A stretch of DNA of 64,000 nucleotides from an uncultured Bacteroidales bacterium (GTDB lineage: Bacteria; Bacteroidota; Bacteroidia; Bacteroidales; Muribaculaceae), in NCBI GenBank assembly GCA_905210435.1, contig CAJLWO010000006.1, positions 16,397 through 80,396 on the forward strand, written 5' to 3'. The position numbers were made by a program, and so were the translations under genes. Numbering within the stretch: position 1 is the stretch's first letter; the number at the start of each line of letters is the position of its first letter. Below are positions 43,638 through 52,082 of this stretch, one piece after another. The notes beneath the pieces were generated by a model. It saw only the letters and a list, made by a program, of their open reading frames with translations. It had not been told where the DNA came from and searched no databases.

Positions 43638-46448
43638 TTACCCCAATTTATCTTTCAGGAATTGGCCGGTGTAACTTTCGGGGGTGGCGGCTATCTGTTC
43701 GGGGGTGCCTTCGGCTACAATCATGCCGCCGCGGTCGCCACCTTCGGGTCCTATGTCGATGACGTGGTCGGCACACTTTATCACGTCGATATTGTGCTCG
43801 ATGATGATTACCGTGTGGCCTTGCGCAATCAGCCGGTTAAACGAATCCATCAGCTTGTTGATGTCATGGAAATGCAATCCGGTGGTCGGCTCATCGAATA
43901 TGAACATTGTCGGCTTCTGACCCTCCATCGAAAGGAAATATGCCAGCTTCACGCGCTGGTTCTCGCCGCCCGACAGCGTCGACGACGACTGCCCCAGCTT
44001 GATATATCCGAGCCCTACATCCTGCAACGGCTGCAACCGCTTCACAATCCTTTTCTCCGTCGCCCCCGTGCCCTCTGAGAAAAATTCAATCGCCTGGTTG
44101 ACGGTCATGTCAAGCACATCGAATATATTCTTGCCGCGATACTCTATCTCGAGTACATCGCGCTTGAATCGCTTGCCGTGGCACTCCTCACACGTGATTG
44201 CGATGTCGGCCATGAACTGCATCTCGATATTGATGACACCCTCCCCTTTGCACTCCTCGCAACGGCCTCCCTCGGCATTAAACGAGAAATAACTTGCCGG
44301 AAATCCCATCTGCTTCGCGCCCTGCTGTGCCGCAAAAAGCTGACGTATCTCATCGTATGCCTTGAGGTATGTCGCAGGATTCGAACGCGTGGATTTACCT
44401 ATCGGATTCTGATTGACAAACTCTACGGCCTGCACGCGGTTCACATCGCCGCGCAACGCCTTGAACGCACCCGGCGCGTCGGTCGGCTCCTCCAAATACC
44501 GCAGCATCGCACGGTAAAGGATGTCGCGCACGAGTGTCGATTTGCCGGAACCCGACACACCGGTCACCACAGTCATTATTCCGAGCGGGAAACGCACCGT
44601 AATATTTTTCAGATTATTCTGACGCGCCCCCTCTATCTCGATATACGAGCTTGATTTCCGGCGCACCTTCGGTACCGGCACATTGATTTTTCCGGTAAGA
44701 TACTTTGCCGTATAACTGTTTTCGGCCGATGCGAGGTCGGAAAGGCTTCCCTGATACACGATTTCGCCACCGTGGCGCCCGGCTTCCGGTCCGACATCTA
44801 TGAGGTAATCGGCCGCCTCCATTATATCCTCGTCATGCTCCACCACCACGACAGTATTGCCAATAGCCTGCAGATGCCGCAACACGGAAATAAGCTTCTG
44901 CGTATCGCGCGAGTGAAGGCCTATCGACGGTTCGTCAAGTATATAGAGCGACCCTACGAGACTGCTTCCGAGCGACGTAGCGAGATTGATACGCTGGCTC
45001 TCTCCGCCCGACAACGTCGACGACGCACGGTCAAGAGTAAGATAATCAAGACCGACATCGCTGAGAAACCCGATACGGTTGCGTATCTCCGTAAGCAGTC
45101 GCGAAGCTATCTTCTCGTCATTGCCGGTAAAGCTCAACTCATCAAACCATCGCCGCAAATCGCGTATCGGCATACGGTTAAGGTCCACGATAGTTTTCCC
45201 GTTAATCTTTATATTGTTGACCTCGGGGCGCAACCGCGTGCCGTGGCATTCAGGGCACAGTGTCTTGCCGCGGTATCTGGCGAGCATCACCCTGTATTGT
45301 ATCTTGTACAGGTTTTCCTCGACCATCTTGAAAAATCCGTCAATACCTTCTACCGACGAATTGCCGTGCCACAACAGTTTTTTCTCCGCCTCCGTCAAGT
45401 CGGCATACGGCTTATGGATAGGGAACCCTGTCGTCGCGGCCATGTGTATGAACCGCCGCTTGTATTCCCCCATCTTCTCCCCCTTCCAGCACGCCACCGC
45501 ATCCTGATACACCGATAATGCCTTGTTGGGAATGACCAGGTCCTCGTCTATGCCCACTGTCTTGCCGAAGCCCTCGCATCTGGGACACGCGCCTATAGGG
45601 TTGTTGAAATTGAACATCTGTTCATTAGGCTCCACGAACACCATTCCGTCAGCCTCAAACCTATGCGAGAAATCATGGCGGTGCACACCGTCGGCACTCC
45701 ACACAAACAGCGAGCAACGGTTGTCACCCTCGAAAAACGCGGTCTCGACCGAATCGGCCAGACGCGACAGCTCATCGCCATCATTAGCCACCGCAAGACG
45801 GTCAATCAGCAGCTGATACTGCCCGATGTCAATCTTCTTTTTCTTGCTCCCCGACTCCTTTTCAAGCTGTGCCGCGACATCCTCTATCATCACGAACTCT
45901 CCGTCATGGAAAAGGCGGGAGAATCCCTCCCCTGCCAATGTCTTCAGGCGGCGCGATGCATCCTCCCCGTCACGTATCACTAAGGGAGCGGTCACCGCAA
46001 TACGCGTACCCTCCGGATAGCTTTGGGCTGCGGCTATCACATCCTCCTCAGTGTGCTTCTTCACCTGCACCCCGGATACGGGCGAATATGTCTGCCCCAC
46101 GCGGGCGAACAGCAACCGCAGATAGTCATATATCTCGGTTGAGGTTCCTACCGTGCTTCGCGGATTGTGGGTGTTGACCTTCTGCTCCACCGCGATAGCC
46201 GGCGGCAAGCCCTTTATATAATCGACTTCGGGCTTCGACATCCGTCCGAGAAACTGCCGGGCGTAGGCCGACAGGCTCTCCACATATCTGCGCTGCCCTT
46301 CGGCATACAATGTGTCAAATGCAAGCGACGACTTTCCCGAGCCCGAAAGCCCCGTGATTACTACAAACTTATTGCGGGGTATCTCTACGTCGACATTCTT
46401 CAGATTGTTGACGCGTGCACCCTTTATGATTATATTCTGATTCGGCAT
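43638..46448 (-). CDS. uvrA: Excinuclease ABC subunit A
   Basis: A 936-residue damage-recognition ATPase of nucleotide excision repair. Two ABC modules are visible, each with Walker A (GLSGSGKSSL near 31-40 and GVSGSGKSTL near 640), signature (LSGGESQRI and LSGGENQRV) and Walker B (LYILDEPSIGLH and MFIFDEPTTGLH). The zinc-finger Cys pairs are CPECHGTRL and CEECKGEGV...CEECHGKRF. The frame remains open to 46583, but that extension runs through the end of an inserted IS element. The ATG at 46448 (MPNQNIIIKGARVNNL) is the family start. The gene is intact, but its upstream region has been replaced by the IS. Confidence 0.96.
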   Translation of the reverse strand: MPNQNIIIKGARVNNLKNVDVEIPRNKFVVITGLSGSGKSSLAFDTLYAEGQRRYVESLSAYARQFLGRMSKPEVDYIKGLPPAIAVEQKVNTHNPRSTVGTSTEIYDYLRLLFARVGQTYSPVSGVQVKKHTEEDVIAAAQSYPEGTRIAVTAPLVIRDGEDASRRLKTLAGEGFSRLFHDGEFVMIEDVAAQLEKESGSKKKKIDIGQYQLLIDRLAVANDGDELSRLADSVETAFFEGDNRCSLFVWSADGVHRHDFSHRFEADGMVFVEPNEQMFNFNNPIGACPRCEGFGKTVGIDEDLVIPNKALSVYQDAVACWKGEKMGEYKRRFIHMAATTGFPIHKPYADLTEAEKKLLWHGNSSVEGIDGFFKMVEENLYKIQYRVMLARYRGKTLCPECHGTRLRPEVNNIKINGKTIVDLNRMPIRDLRRWFDELSFTGNDEKIASRLLTEIRNRIGFLSDVGLDYLTLDRASSTLSGGESQRINLATSLGSSLVGSLYILDEPSIGLHSRDTQKLISVLRHLQAIGNTVVVVEHDEDIMEAADYLIDVGPEAGRHGGEIVYQGSLSDLASAENSYTAKYLTGKINVPVPKVRRKSSSYIEIEGARQNNLKNITVRFPLGIMTVVTGVSGSGKSTLVRDILYRAMLRYLEEPTDAPGAFKALRGDVNRVQAVEFVNQNPIGKSTRSNPATYLKAYDEIRQLFAAQQGAKQMGFPASYFSFNAEGGRCEECKGEGVINIEMQFMADIAITCEECHGKRFKRDVLEIEYRGKNIFDVLDMTVNQAIEFFSEGTGATEKRIVKRLQPLQDVGLGYIKLGQSSSTLSGGENQRVKLAYFLSMEGQKPTMFIFDEPTTGLHFHDINKLMDSFNRLIAQGHTVIIIEHNIDVIKCADHVIDIGPEGGDRGGMIVAEGTPEQIAATPESYTGQFLKDKLG

Positions 46449-46458
46449 ATATCTGTAT

Positions 46459-46468
46459 ATCTTTTCGT
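46459..46468. repeat. Target-site duplication, left copy
   Basis: ATCTTTTCGT, repeated exactly at 47689-47698 on the other side of the IS. The last T may belong to the element, so the duplication is 9 or 10 bp. Confidence 0.75.
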
Positions 46469-47571
46469 TAAGTACATGACAAAAATTTGAAGACATCGAA
46501 TTTTGGGGTATAAGTCGGTCGCATGAGTATGGTTGCAATCTCTTCCAAGCCATACTTGACAAGCGACTTCGCCTTTCTTCCATGCTTTAGGATTCTTATC
46601 GGTTTAATATTTATATCTTTATGTTCACCAACGAGATACGCCCATACAAGAGCCATGCACACCATCGCCACAAGTCTTGCGATACGCTCGATGTCACGCA
46701 TGTGGGTATCCTCGATGTTGAAGCCGGAGGATTTCATTGCCTTGAAAGCCGTCTCAATCTCCCAGCGTTTCTTATAGGTCAGGACAGCACCTTCGGGACG
46801 GTTGAAGCATATGAGGATCTGCAATTCCGGGATTCCCTCGGAGTTCTTGATCCGGCTTCCGGCAAGATAGACATACTCGCCCTTGTGGAGGAAGAGTTTA
46901 TGGTAAAATTTCTCCTGTCCGACCCTGAGGTCATTGAAGAGCCACCATGCACGTATCCGCTCACCGGTGGAAGGTTTGACAATCCAGAAGTTCTGTCGGA
47001 TACGTATGTAATATCGGATGCGTCGGCTGTTCAGCCATTCAATCCATTCCTTTCCGATGAACTCTCTGTCAGCGACCAGACAGTCGATACAGTCCTGTCC
47101 GAAAAGGCGGATGAAACGCTCCATGATTTTCTTACGTTCTTCCCAATTGGAATTGCCCCGTTTAGGGAGAAGGCTGAAAATCAAAGGGAAGGCAATTCCC
47201 TTGTATGTCACGCCCAGCATCAGTATGTTGATGTTGAAATCCCCGAACTTCCAGTTGGTACGGTCCATGCTCAGGACAAGATCCGTCTTGACAGGAAGCA
47301 ACGAGAAAATCATACGGGCGACAATGTCGAGATCAAGAACATACTTGGCGAAGAATCTTTGAATACGCCGCAGGCTGGAGTCCCTGTCCACGTCCGTGGG
47401 CATCGCGGCAGCCAGTTTATGAAGGCTGACGGTCTGCACCACACACAGCGCGTGGAGGAGCAACGCCATAAGCTTTATGCGAGCCAGATTCACACTTTGT
47501 CCAAAATGCTCTTGCATAATCGGAAGGATTTGGTTAACTTTGACCAAGTCCTTGGAATTAGTAGTTTTCAT
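46468..47571 (-). CDS. IS4-family DDE transposase
   Basis: A 367-residue transposase. The catalytic triad is visible as DRTNWKFGD (first Asp, about residue 102), CLVADREFIGKEW (second Asp, about residue 162) and YKKRWEIETAFKAMKSSGF (the Y-R-E signature of IS4, about 271-289). The N-terminal region (about 1-90) is a helical DNA-binding part. The gene is intact and fills the element; its TAA stop lies on the left boundary, 19 bases from the uvrA ATG. A -7 box sits upstream. Transcripts that pass the stop would run straight into uvrA. Confidence 0.92.
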   Translation of the reverse strand: MKTTNSKDLVKVNQILPIMQEHFGQSVNLARIKLMALLLHALCVVQTVSLHKLAAAMPTDVDRDSSLRRIQRFFAKYVLDLDIVARMIFSLLPVKTDLVLSMDRTNWKFGDFNINILMLGVTYKGIAFPLIFSLLPKRGNSNWEERKKIMERFIRLFGQDCIDCLVADREFIGKEWIEWLNSRRIRYYIRIRQNFWIVKPSTGERIRAWWLFNDLRVGQEKFYHKLFLHKGEYVYLAGSRIKNSEGIPELQILICFNRPEGAVLTYKKRWEIETAFKAMKSSGFNIEDTHMRDIERIARLVAMVCMALVWAYLVGEHKDINIKPIRILKHGRKAKSLVKYGLEEIATILMRPTYTPKFDVFKFLSCT

Positions 47572-47688
47572 GAGAAAAAGCCGCGAAACTTTTCCTTTAA
47601 ATTACTAATTTTCAGGGACTTTTGCAAATATAATCAACTGAAATTTAGATGTTTAACAGCATAATTTCAATTTTTGTCATCTACTAAA
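46469..47688 (-). mobile_element. IS4-like insertion sequence in front of uvrA
   Basis: An element of about 1.22 kb with one transposase gene. The ends carry imperfect inverted repeats sharing ATGACAAAAATT (46476-46487 and, reversed, 47669-47680), within a longer match of about 20 bp. It is bounded by a 9-10-bp direct repeat, as expected for IS4-type transposition. It lies 20 bp upstream of the uvrA ATG in the same transcriptional direction. Confidence 0.85.
47625..47632 (-). promoter_or_regulatory. -7 box of the transposase gene
   Basis: Minus-strand TATATTTG, 53 nt before the transposase ATG and inside the element. It could now also supply transcripts to uvrA. Confidence 0.45.
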
Positions 47689-47698
47689 ATCTTTTCGT
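47689..47698. repeat. Target-site duplication, right copy
   Basis: ATCTTTTCGT, identical to 46459-46468. Confidence 0.75.
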
Positions 47699-47704
47699 CT
47701 ATTA

Positions 47705-47735
47705 CAAAATTACAATTTTTCGGTCACACCGGCAA
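47705..47735 (-). promoter_or_regulatory. Probable original uvrA promoter, now separated from the gene
   Basis: Minus-strand TTG (47735-47733), 20-nt spacer, TAATTTTG (47712-47705). If the IS and one copy of the duplication are removed, the -7 box lies 26 nt before the uvrA ATG, a normal distance. It now reads into the right end of the IS. Confidence 0.6.
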
Positions 47736-47759
47736 GCAATCAGGTGCATATCGGATTTC

Positions 47760-48623
47760 TCAAAAATACACGACTAATGAAAATCCCTTATAAGAGCGTG
47801 TTATCGACGGGACTACAGATATATCCGGTTTGCGCATGTCCTTAGTTTTGCCGTGGGCTATATCACGTGCCGGATTCCCCATCCATAAGCCGGTAAATTC
47901 ATTAACCGGATCCACAATGAACGCAAGAACCCCGCCTAAAAATGAAGAGCCGAACAGGCTATAGTCATTATCGACAAGCCAACGTTTTATTTGATAAAAG
48001 CCCTCACCCATGCAACTTCCCACTATCGGCGTGACAAATATATCCTGTATCGAAGGCCGTTCCATAAACGCCTCTATGCCAAACTCCCATCCCACAGTAG
48101 ATACAATAGAACCGTAAAGCGCCGACCTCCAGAAATTAAATCCGCACGACCGTGCCGACATGAAATATACCGCGCCGGCATACGGATGCAGTATATAGTT
48201 GAAATAAAATTTGTCATGATCCCATTCCGGACCTTTCTTCATCACATGATTATACCAACGTTTGAACAACGGCACGTCCTGCAGCTCGGCACGGTTCCAC
48301 GTTGTGGCATCTTCCGGCAGACACTCCAGCACAAGCAATGTGCCGCAAAAAGCTCCGCTTAATACTGCAGTATTCATCCAAAGCCTGTGCCAGTCGTATG
48401 TATTGCCCGTAACGGAATAGGGCAACGCGTAAGGAGATACCGGCGTAGTTTCTGCAATCAGACTGTCAGGTTTAATCTCCGCGTAAAAGGAATCACGGCC
48501 ATCAGCACCAAAAGCAACGGTTGGTATGGTATCAGTCGTTTCCGCTTGACTGCCTATCGGGATTATCAGTGTCAGTATTATAGTTAAAACATTTAGTATT
48601 GTTTTTATTAGGCTATATCTCAT
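47760..48623 (-). CDS. DUF3943-family exported protein
   Basis: A 287-residue protein. An N-terminal signal (about 1-27) is followed by an acidic linker. The core contains DWHRLWMNTAVLSGAFCGTLLVLE, FYFNYILHPYAGAVYFMSARSCGFNFW and GWEFGIEAFMERPSIQDIFVTPIVGSCMGEGFY, with short hydrophobic stretches. This is the DUF3943 pattern, a Bacteroidetes and proteobacterial envelope family of unknown function. The gene is followed at once by the displaced uvrA promoter region and is probably monocistronic. Confidence 0.75.
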   Translation of the reverse strand: MRYSLIKTILNVLTIILTLIIPIGSQAETTDTIPTVAFGADGRDSFYAEIKPDSLIAETTPVSPYALPYSVTGNTYDWHRLWMNTAVLSGAFCGTLLVLECLPEDATTWNRAELQDVPLFKRWYNHVMKKGPEWDHDKFYFNYILHPYAGAVYFMSARSCGFNFWRSALYGSIVSTVGWEFGIEAFMERPSIQDIFVTPIVGSCMGEGFYQIKRWLVDNDYSLFGSSFLGGVLAFIVDPVNEFTGLWMGNPARDIAHGKTKDMRKPDISVVPSITRSYKGFSLVVYF

Positions 48624-48642
48624 CTATACCTGATTTTTCTAA

Positions 48643-48835
48643 GAGAGTGTCTGTATTTAAAGCAAATTAAGACTGAGAGGATTTTTTGAGGAAATTCCGC
48701 GAGTGGAAGAATGAGCATAGCAGCTATGCGACTGATGAAACCTGGCGGAATTAACAAAAATGGCCTCAGGATTAATTTGAAGTTTTGCCTTGTATCCTCT
48801 TTTATTGTTAATACGGTTTAAATTCAAACACCCTC
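48643..48835. mobile_element. 193-bp MITE-like element
   Basis: Terminal inverted repeats of 19 bp, GAGAGTGTCTGTATTTAAA on the left (48643-48661) and its complement with three mismatches on the right (48817-48835). TAA stands on both outer sides as a possible 3-bp target duplication. Inside are a palindrome GCATAG...CTATGC and an inverted pair AATTCCGC / GCGGAATT. There is no coding capacity. Confidence 0.65.
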
Positions 48836-48860
48836 TAATATTGGACAACGCTATTATTCG

Positions 48861-48949
48861 TGTTGGCGACAGGATTCAAACCTGTATCTTCAGCAATCCA
48901 CTGTTTCGCACATGTTGCTGACGTCCTATTCGACTTGAACGATACCAAC
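48861..48949 (-). other. tRNA-like remnant
   Basis: The minus strand begins GTTGGTA and ends CGCCAAC plus one base, which gives a partial acceptor stem. A D-stem-like GTTC/GGAC and a perfect 5-bp T-stem ACAGG/CCTGT with loop TTTGAAT are present. The middle does not fold into a normal anticodon arm and T-loop position C56 is T, so it is not a working tRNA. The rest of the 530-bp gap 48624-49153 has only the MITE-like element and no gene. Confidence 0.35.
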
Positions 48950-49153
48950 TTCCATCAAATTCAATACAAATTTGCATAATAACGTACAGAATTTGATGTT
49001 CAAAAATGCCTCAATCTTCGCCTTTATAAATGAAATAGGAATAATACCCCAAATTTGTGGCGCTTTTGGCAATCTCCCAAAACACGCCAGTCGATATTGA
49101 TAAACGGGTCTGAAAACATGACTTGACATTTTCAGATCCGTTATTAATCATTA

Positions 49154-50095
49154 TCATCTCACGACCACCTTACCGGCATGACCGTCGACAACGACGATAT
49201 AGATGCCGACAGGCAACCGTCTGTCGAAGTTTATACTTCTGCCCGACATGTTATAGACATACCCGTTCCACGACCCTACTATCATCATTGATGTCTTCCC
49301 GGGGGCACCCACGCAGAATGTCACCGACCCGTCGCCGTTGGCCACAGGCCCCATTTTCGGCGCTCCGCCCGGATAATCCTTCGCGGGAGAGTTTCCTGCT
49401 AGACAATATTCTATCGCATCCTCGGCAGTATTGGTTCCGGCGGTTGCACGCGCAAGTATACGCGTATTGCCCGAAGCCGATATCGTGTATGTTTTCGTCA
49501 GTTCCGTCCCGTTACTTACCGTTGCAATCGGCATACTCTCATAGCTGTTGACAAACAGCTCTATCTTCGCCGCCTGCGACGTGTTCACGGTAAAGTCTAT
49601 CGCAGTGGCTTCCGACAGCAATGTCACTTCGGGCAACGCGCTCATGGCCATCGCGAATCCGTCAGGAGCGACCTCCACAAATATATCGCCGCCCGATTCG
49701 GTCTTCCCCTCCTTGCTACCCGTTGCATTGCGGAACACAAACGCGAGCTTCACCGGCTCCTCTCCAGCCGTCAGCCCGTAGTATTCCTTGATTGACGGAA
49801 TGGTAAGCTGCCATGTATTGGCCGATACATAAGTCATTTTGTATTTGGCCGAATTGTCGAGCCACGCAGGAGCATGCGACCATTCCTCGCTACCTTTCAG
49901 TATTACTCCGGTATGCGCATACACGGGAGTCGAGGCCGTAAGCCCCGCCAGCCCTTTGTTTCCGCGGTCGGCATGGAAAGTTATGGTGATAGGCGCCGAA
50001 CTGCACTGCACTATCTTCGGACTCGTTGTGACTATCTGTGCGTTTGCCCCGACCGAGAGCAACACGACAAATAATAATAGGTAAAAATGTTTCAT
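49154..50095 (-). CDS. Amylase-type secreted protein lacking its catalytic domain
   Basis: A 313-residue exported protein from the ATG at 50095 (MKHFYLLLFVV, signal to about residue 19). Residues 20-150 (ITFHADRGNKGLAGLTASTPVYAHTGVI and EYYGLTAGEEPVKLAFVFRNATGSKEGKT) match the N-terminal module of Bacteroidetes secreted alpha-amylases. A second beta module follows (about 150-235). An early-set module starts (SVTFCVGAPGKTSMMIVGSWNGY, about 260-282). Straight after GSWNGY, where family members enter the GH13 barrel, the chain passes to a C-terminal sorting domain (NMSGRSINFDRRLPVGIYIVVV). The frame is intact, so an in-frame deletion of the catalytic part is likely. It may still bind starch. Confidence 0.65.
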   Translation of the reverse strand: MKHFYLLLFVVLLSVGANAQIVTTSPKIVQCSSAPITITFHADRGNKGLAGLTASTPVYAHTGVILKGSEEWSHAPAWLDNSAKYKMTYVSANTWQLTIPSIKEYYGLTAGEEPVKLAFVFRNATGSKEGKTESGGDIFVEVAPDGFAMAMSALPEVTLLSEATAIDFTVNTSQAAKIELFVNSYESMPIATVSNGTELTKTYTISASGNTRILARATAGTNTAEDAIEYCLAGNSPAKDYPGGAPKMGPVANGDGSVTFCVGAPGKTSMMIVGSWNGYVYNMSGRSINFDRRLPVGIYIVVVDGHAGKVVVR

Positions 50096-50236
50096 GTTAT
50101 ATATTTTTAAGAGAACGTACTTATTTCTAAACAGATTATAACGCACTCTTGTTTGTTTTACGGCTTAATTATCCGGCCGCGCCTCGACCCTGCGTCCGCG
50201 TCCGCTACAATTTTTCCACTCGCGCCGTGCGTTATT

Positions 50237-50267
50237 TTTGCGGGATATAAAAAATTTATTACCTTTG
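50237..50267 (+). promoter_or_regulatory. Complete promoter for the Fur-family gene, almost leaderless
   Basis: TTTG (50237-50240), 19-nt spacer, TACCTTTG (50260-50267), then only eight bases before the ATG at 50276. Confidence 0.65.
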
Positions 50268-50275
50268 TCATTGAT

Positions 50276-50758
50276 ATGACTGACAACAAAGTAAAAACAT
50301 CCGCTGTTGACACTCTTGACAGGTATCTCGCTGCTAAGCACCTCCGCCGTACCCCCGAGCGATACGCCATTCTCGACATGGTGCTCCGGATGAACCGACA
50401 TTTCTACATCGAGACTATCTGCCGGGCAATGGCCGATTCCAACTTTCGCGTCAGCCGCGCTACTGTATACAACACCATAGAGCTTTTCACCGAGGCCGGG
50501 ATTGTGCGTCGGCACAGGTTTGGCAACGAACCAGCTCAGTTTGAAAAAACAGTCGATACCGCTGCCGCCAATCATCAGCACCTCGTATGCACCAAATGCG
50601 GAAAAGTAAAGGAAATCAAGGACCCGGTCCTGCTGAAAACCCTCTCCCAGCGCCGGTATCAGGCTTTCACTCCCGAATATTTCCAGTTCTATGTCTACGG
50701 TACATGTTCCCAATGCAGCCGGCGCATAAAACATCGCGACAAGACTGACAATAAGTAA
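50276..50758 (+). CDS. Fur-family metal-responsive repressor
   Basis: A 160-residue DNA-binding protein of the Fur/PerR/Zur group. The winged helix spans about residues 10-85, with the recognition helix FRVSRATVYNTIELFTEAGIV (57-77). The dimer domain has HQHLVCTKCGKVKEI (His100, His102, Cys105, Cys108) and a second Cys pair CSQC (144-147), the structural zinc site. Whether it senses iron, zinc or peroxide is not decidable. The frame is open from 50153, but 50276 is chosen because a complete promoter ends eight bases before it. It precedes purA by 35 bases, possibly as a cotranscribed pair. Confidence 0.88.
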   Translation: MTDNKVKTSAVDTLDRYLAAKHLRRTPERYAILDMVLRMNRHFYIETICRAMADSNFRVSRATVYNTIELFTEAGIVRRHRFGNEPAQFEKTVDTAAANHQHLVCTKCGKVKEIKDPVLLKTLSQRRYQAFTPEYFQFYVYGTCSQCSRRIKHRDKTDNK

Positions 50759-50793
50759 TCAATATAACATCACATATACAACCAATAGAAAAA

Positions 50794-52059
50794 ATGAAAG
50801 TTGATATTTTGCTCGGCCTCCAGTGGGGCGACGAGGGTAAAGGTAAAGTCGTTGACGTTCTGACTCCGCGTTACGATGCGGTAGCACGTTTCCAAGGCGG
50901 CCCCAATGCCGGGCACACACTCGAATTTGACGGCAAGAAATATGTTCTCCGCTCCATTCCTTCCGGTATATTCCAGGAAAACCAGGTCAACATAATAGGC
51001 AACGGTGTCGTTCTCGACCCGGTCCTTTTTCAGGAAGAGGCGCAGGCTCTCGAGGCTTCGGGCATCGACCTCCGCAAGGTGCTGAAGATTTCCCGCAAGG
51101 CCCATCTTATACTCCCTACCCACCGTCTCCTCGACGCTGCCAACGAGAAAGCAAAAGGCGATGCTAAAATCGGTACCACCGGAAAAGGCATCGGCCCCAC
51201 ATACACCGACAAGGTGTCGCGCAACGGCCTCCGTCTCGGCAATATGGAGCACGGCGACCTCTCGGCCTACAACGCCGCCCGCGACCGTCATCTCCGCATT
51301 CTTGCCTCCATGGGCGAGACTCCCGATATTTCCGAACTCGAGGCAAAATGGCTCGATGCTGTAAAATATATACTCACCTACGACCTTATCGACTCGGAGT
51401 ATTTCATCAACAACCTCCTCAAAGAGGGTAAATCAATCCTGTGCGAAGGTGCCCAGGGCACTCTCCTCGATGTCGACTTCGGTTCATACCCATTTGTCAC
51501 TTCATCCAACACCATCAGCGCAGGCGCATGCTGCGGTCTCGGTGTCGCGCCCAACAAAATCGGTGAAGTATACGGTATCTTCAAGGCTTACTGCACACGT
51601 GTAGGCTCCGGACCGTTCCCCACCGAACTCCACGACGAGACTGGCAAGAAGATACGCGACCTCGGCCACGAATACGGTGCCGTCACCGGACGCGAACGCC
51701 GCTGCGGATGGATTGACCTCGTGGCTCTCCGCTACGCCATCATGATTAACGGCGTGACACAGCTGATAATGATGAAAAGCGATGTCCTCGACACATTCCC
51801 CGAAATCCGTGCATGCGTGGCCTACGAAATCGACGGCGAGCGCGTCGACACATTCCCCTTCACTGTCGACGACTCCCGCATCAAGCCTGTTTATGTCAAC
51901 ATTCCCGGATGGCTCACCGACATGACACAGTTCAAGGATGAAAGCGAGTTCCCCGCTCAGTTCAACGACTACATCAAGTTCCTCGAACAGCAGCTCGGTG
52001 TTCCCGTCACTATCGTATCTATCGGCCCCGACCGTCAGCAGACGATCGTCCGCAAGTAA
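50794..52059 (+). CDS. purA: Adenylosuccinate synthase
   Basis: A 421-residue enzyme of AMP synthesis, joining IMP and aspartate with GTP. The N-terminal GLQWGDEGKGKVVD (about 8-21) is the GTP-binding signature. QGGPNAGHT (about 34-42) and GTTGKGIGPTYTDKVSRNGLR (about 126-146) follow, and GAVTGRERRCGWIDLVALRYA (about 293-313) is near the end. Length and motifs are complete. It follows the Fur-family gene and is followed 23 bases later by a DUF1015 gene on the same strand. Confidence 0.96.
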   Translation: MKVDILLGLQWGDEGKGKVVDVLTPRYDAVARFQGGPNAGHTLEFDGKKYVLRSIPSGIFQENQVNIIGNGVVLDPVLFQEEAQALEASGIDLRKVLKISRKAHLILPTHRLLDAANEKAKGDAKIGTTGKGIGPTYTDKVSRNGLRLGNMEHGDLSAYNAARDRHLRILASMGETPDISELEAKWLDAVKYILTYDLIDSEYFINNLLKEGKSILCEGAQGTLLDVDFGSYPFVTSSNTISAGACCGLGVAPNKIGEVYGIFKAYCTRVGSGPFPTELHDETGKKIRDLGHEYGAVTGRERRCGWIDLVALRYAIMINGVTQLIMMKSDVLDTFPEIRACVAYEIDGERVDTFPFTVDDSRIKPVYVNIPGWLTDMTQFKDESEFPAQFNDYIKFLEQQLGVPVTIVSIGPDRQQTIVRK

Positions 52060-52082
52060 CACAACCTTAAATTCTTCCCACC

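Noticed and set aside
46449..46583. N-terminal extension of uvrA into the IS
   Set aside because: The extra residues are encoded by the IS end and target duplication; UvrA proteins start at the MPNQNIIIKGA-like position.
46621..47664. 347-codon open frame on the plus strand across the IS
   Set aside because: It is the mirror of the IS4 transposase, whose DDE and YREK-like motifs are on the minus strand.
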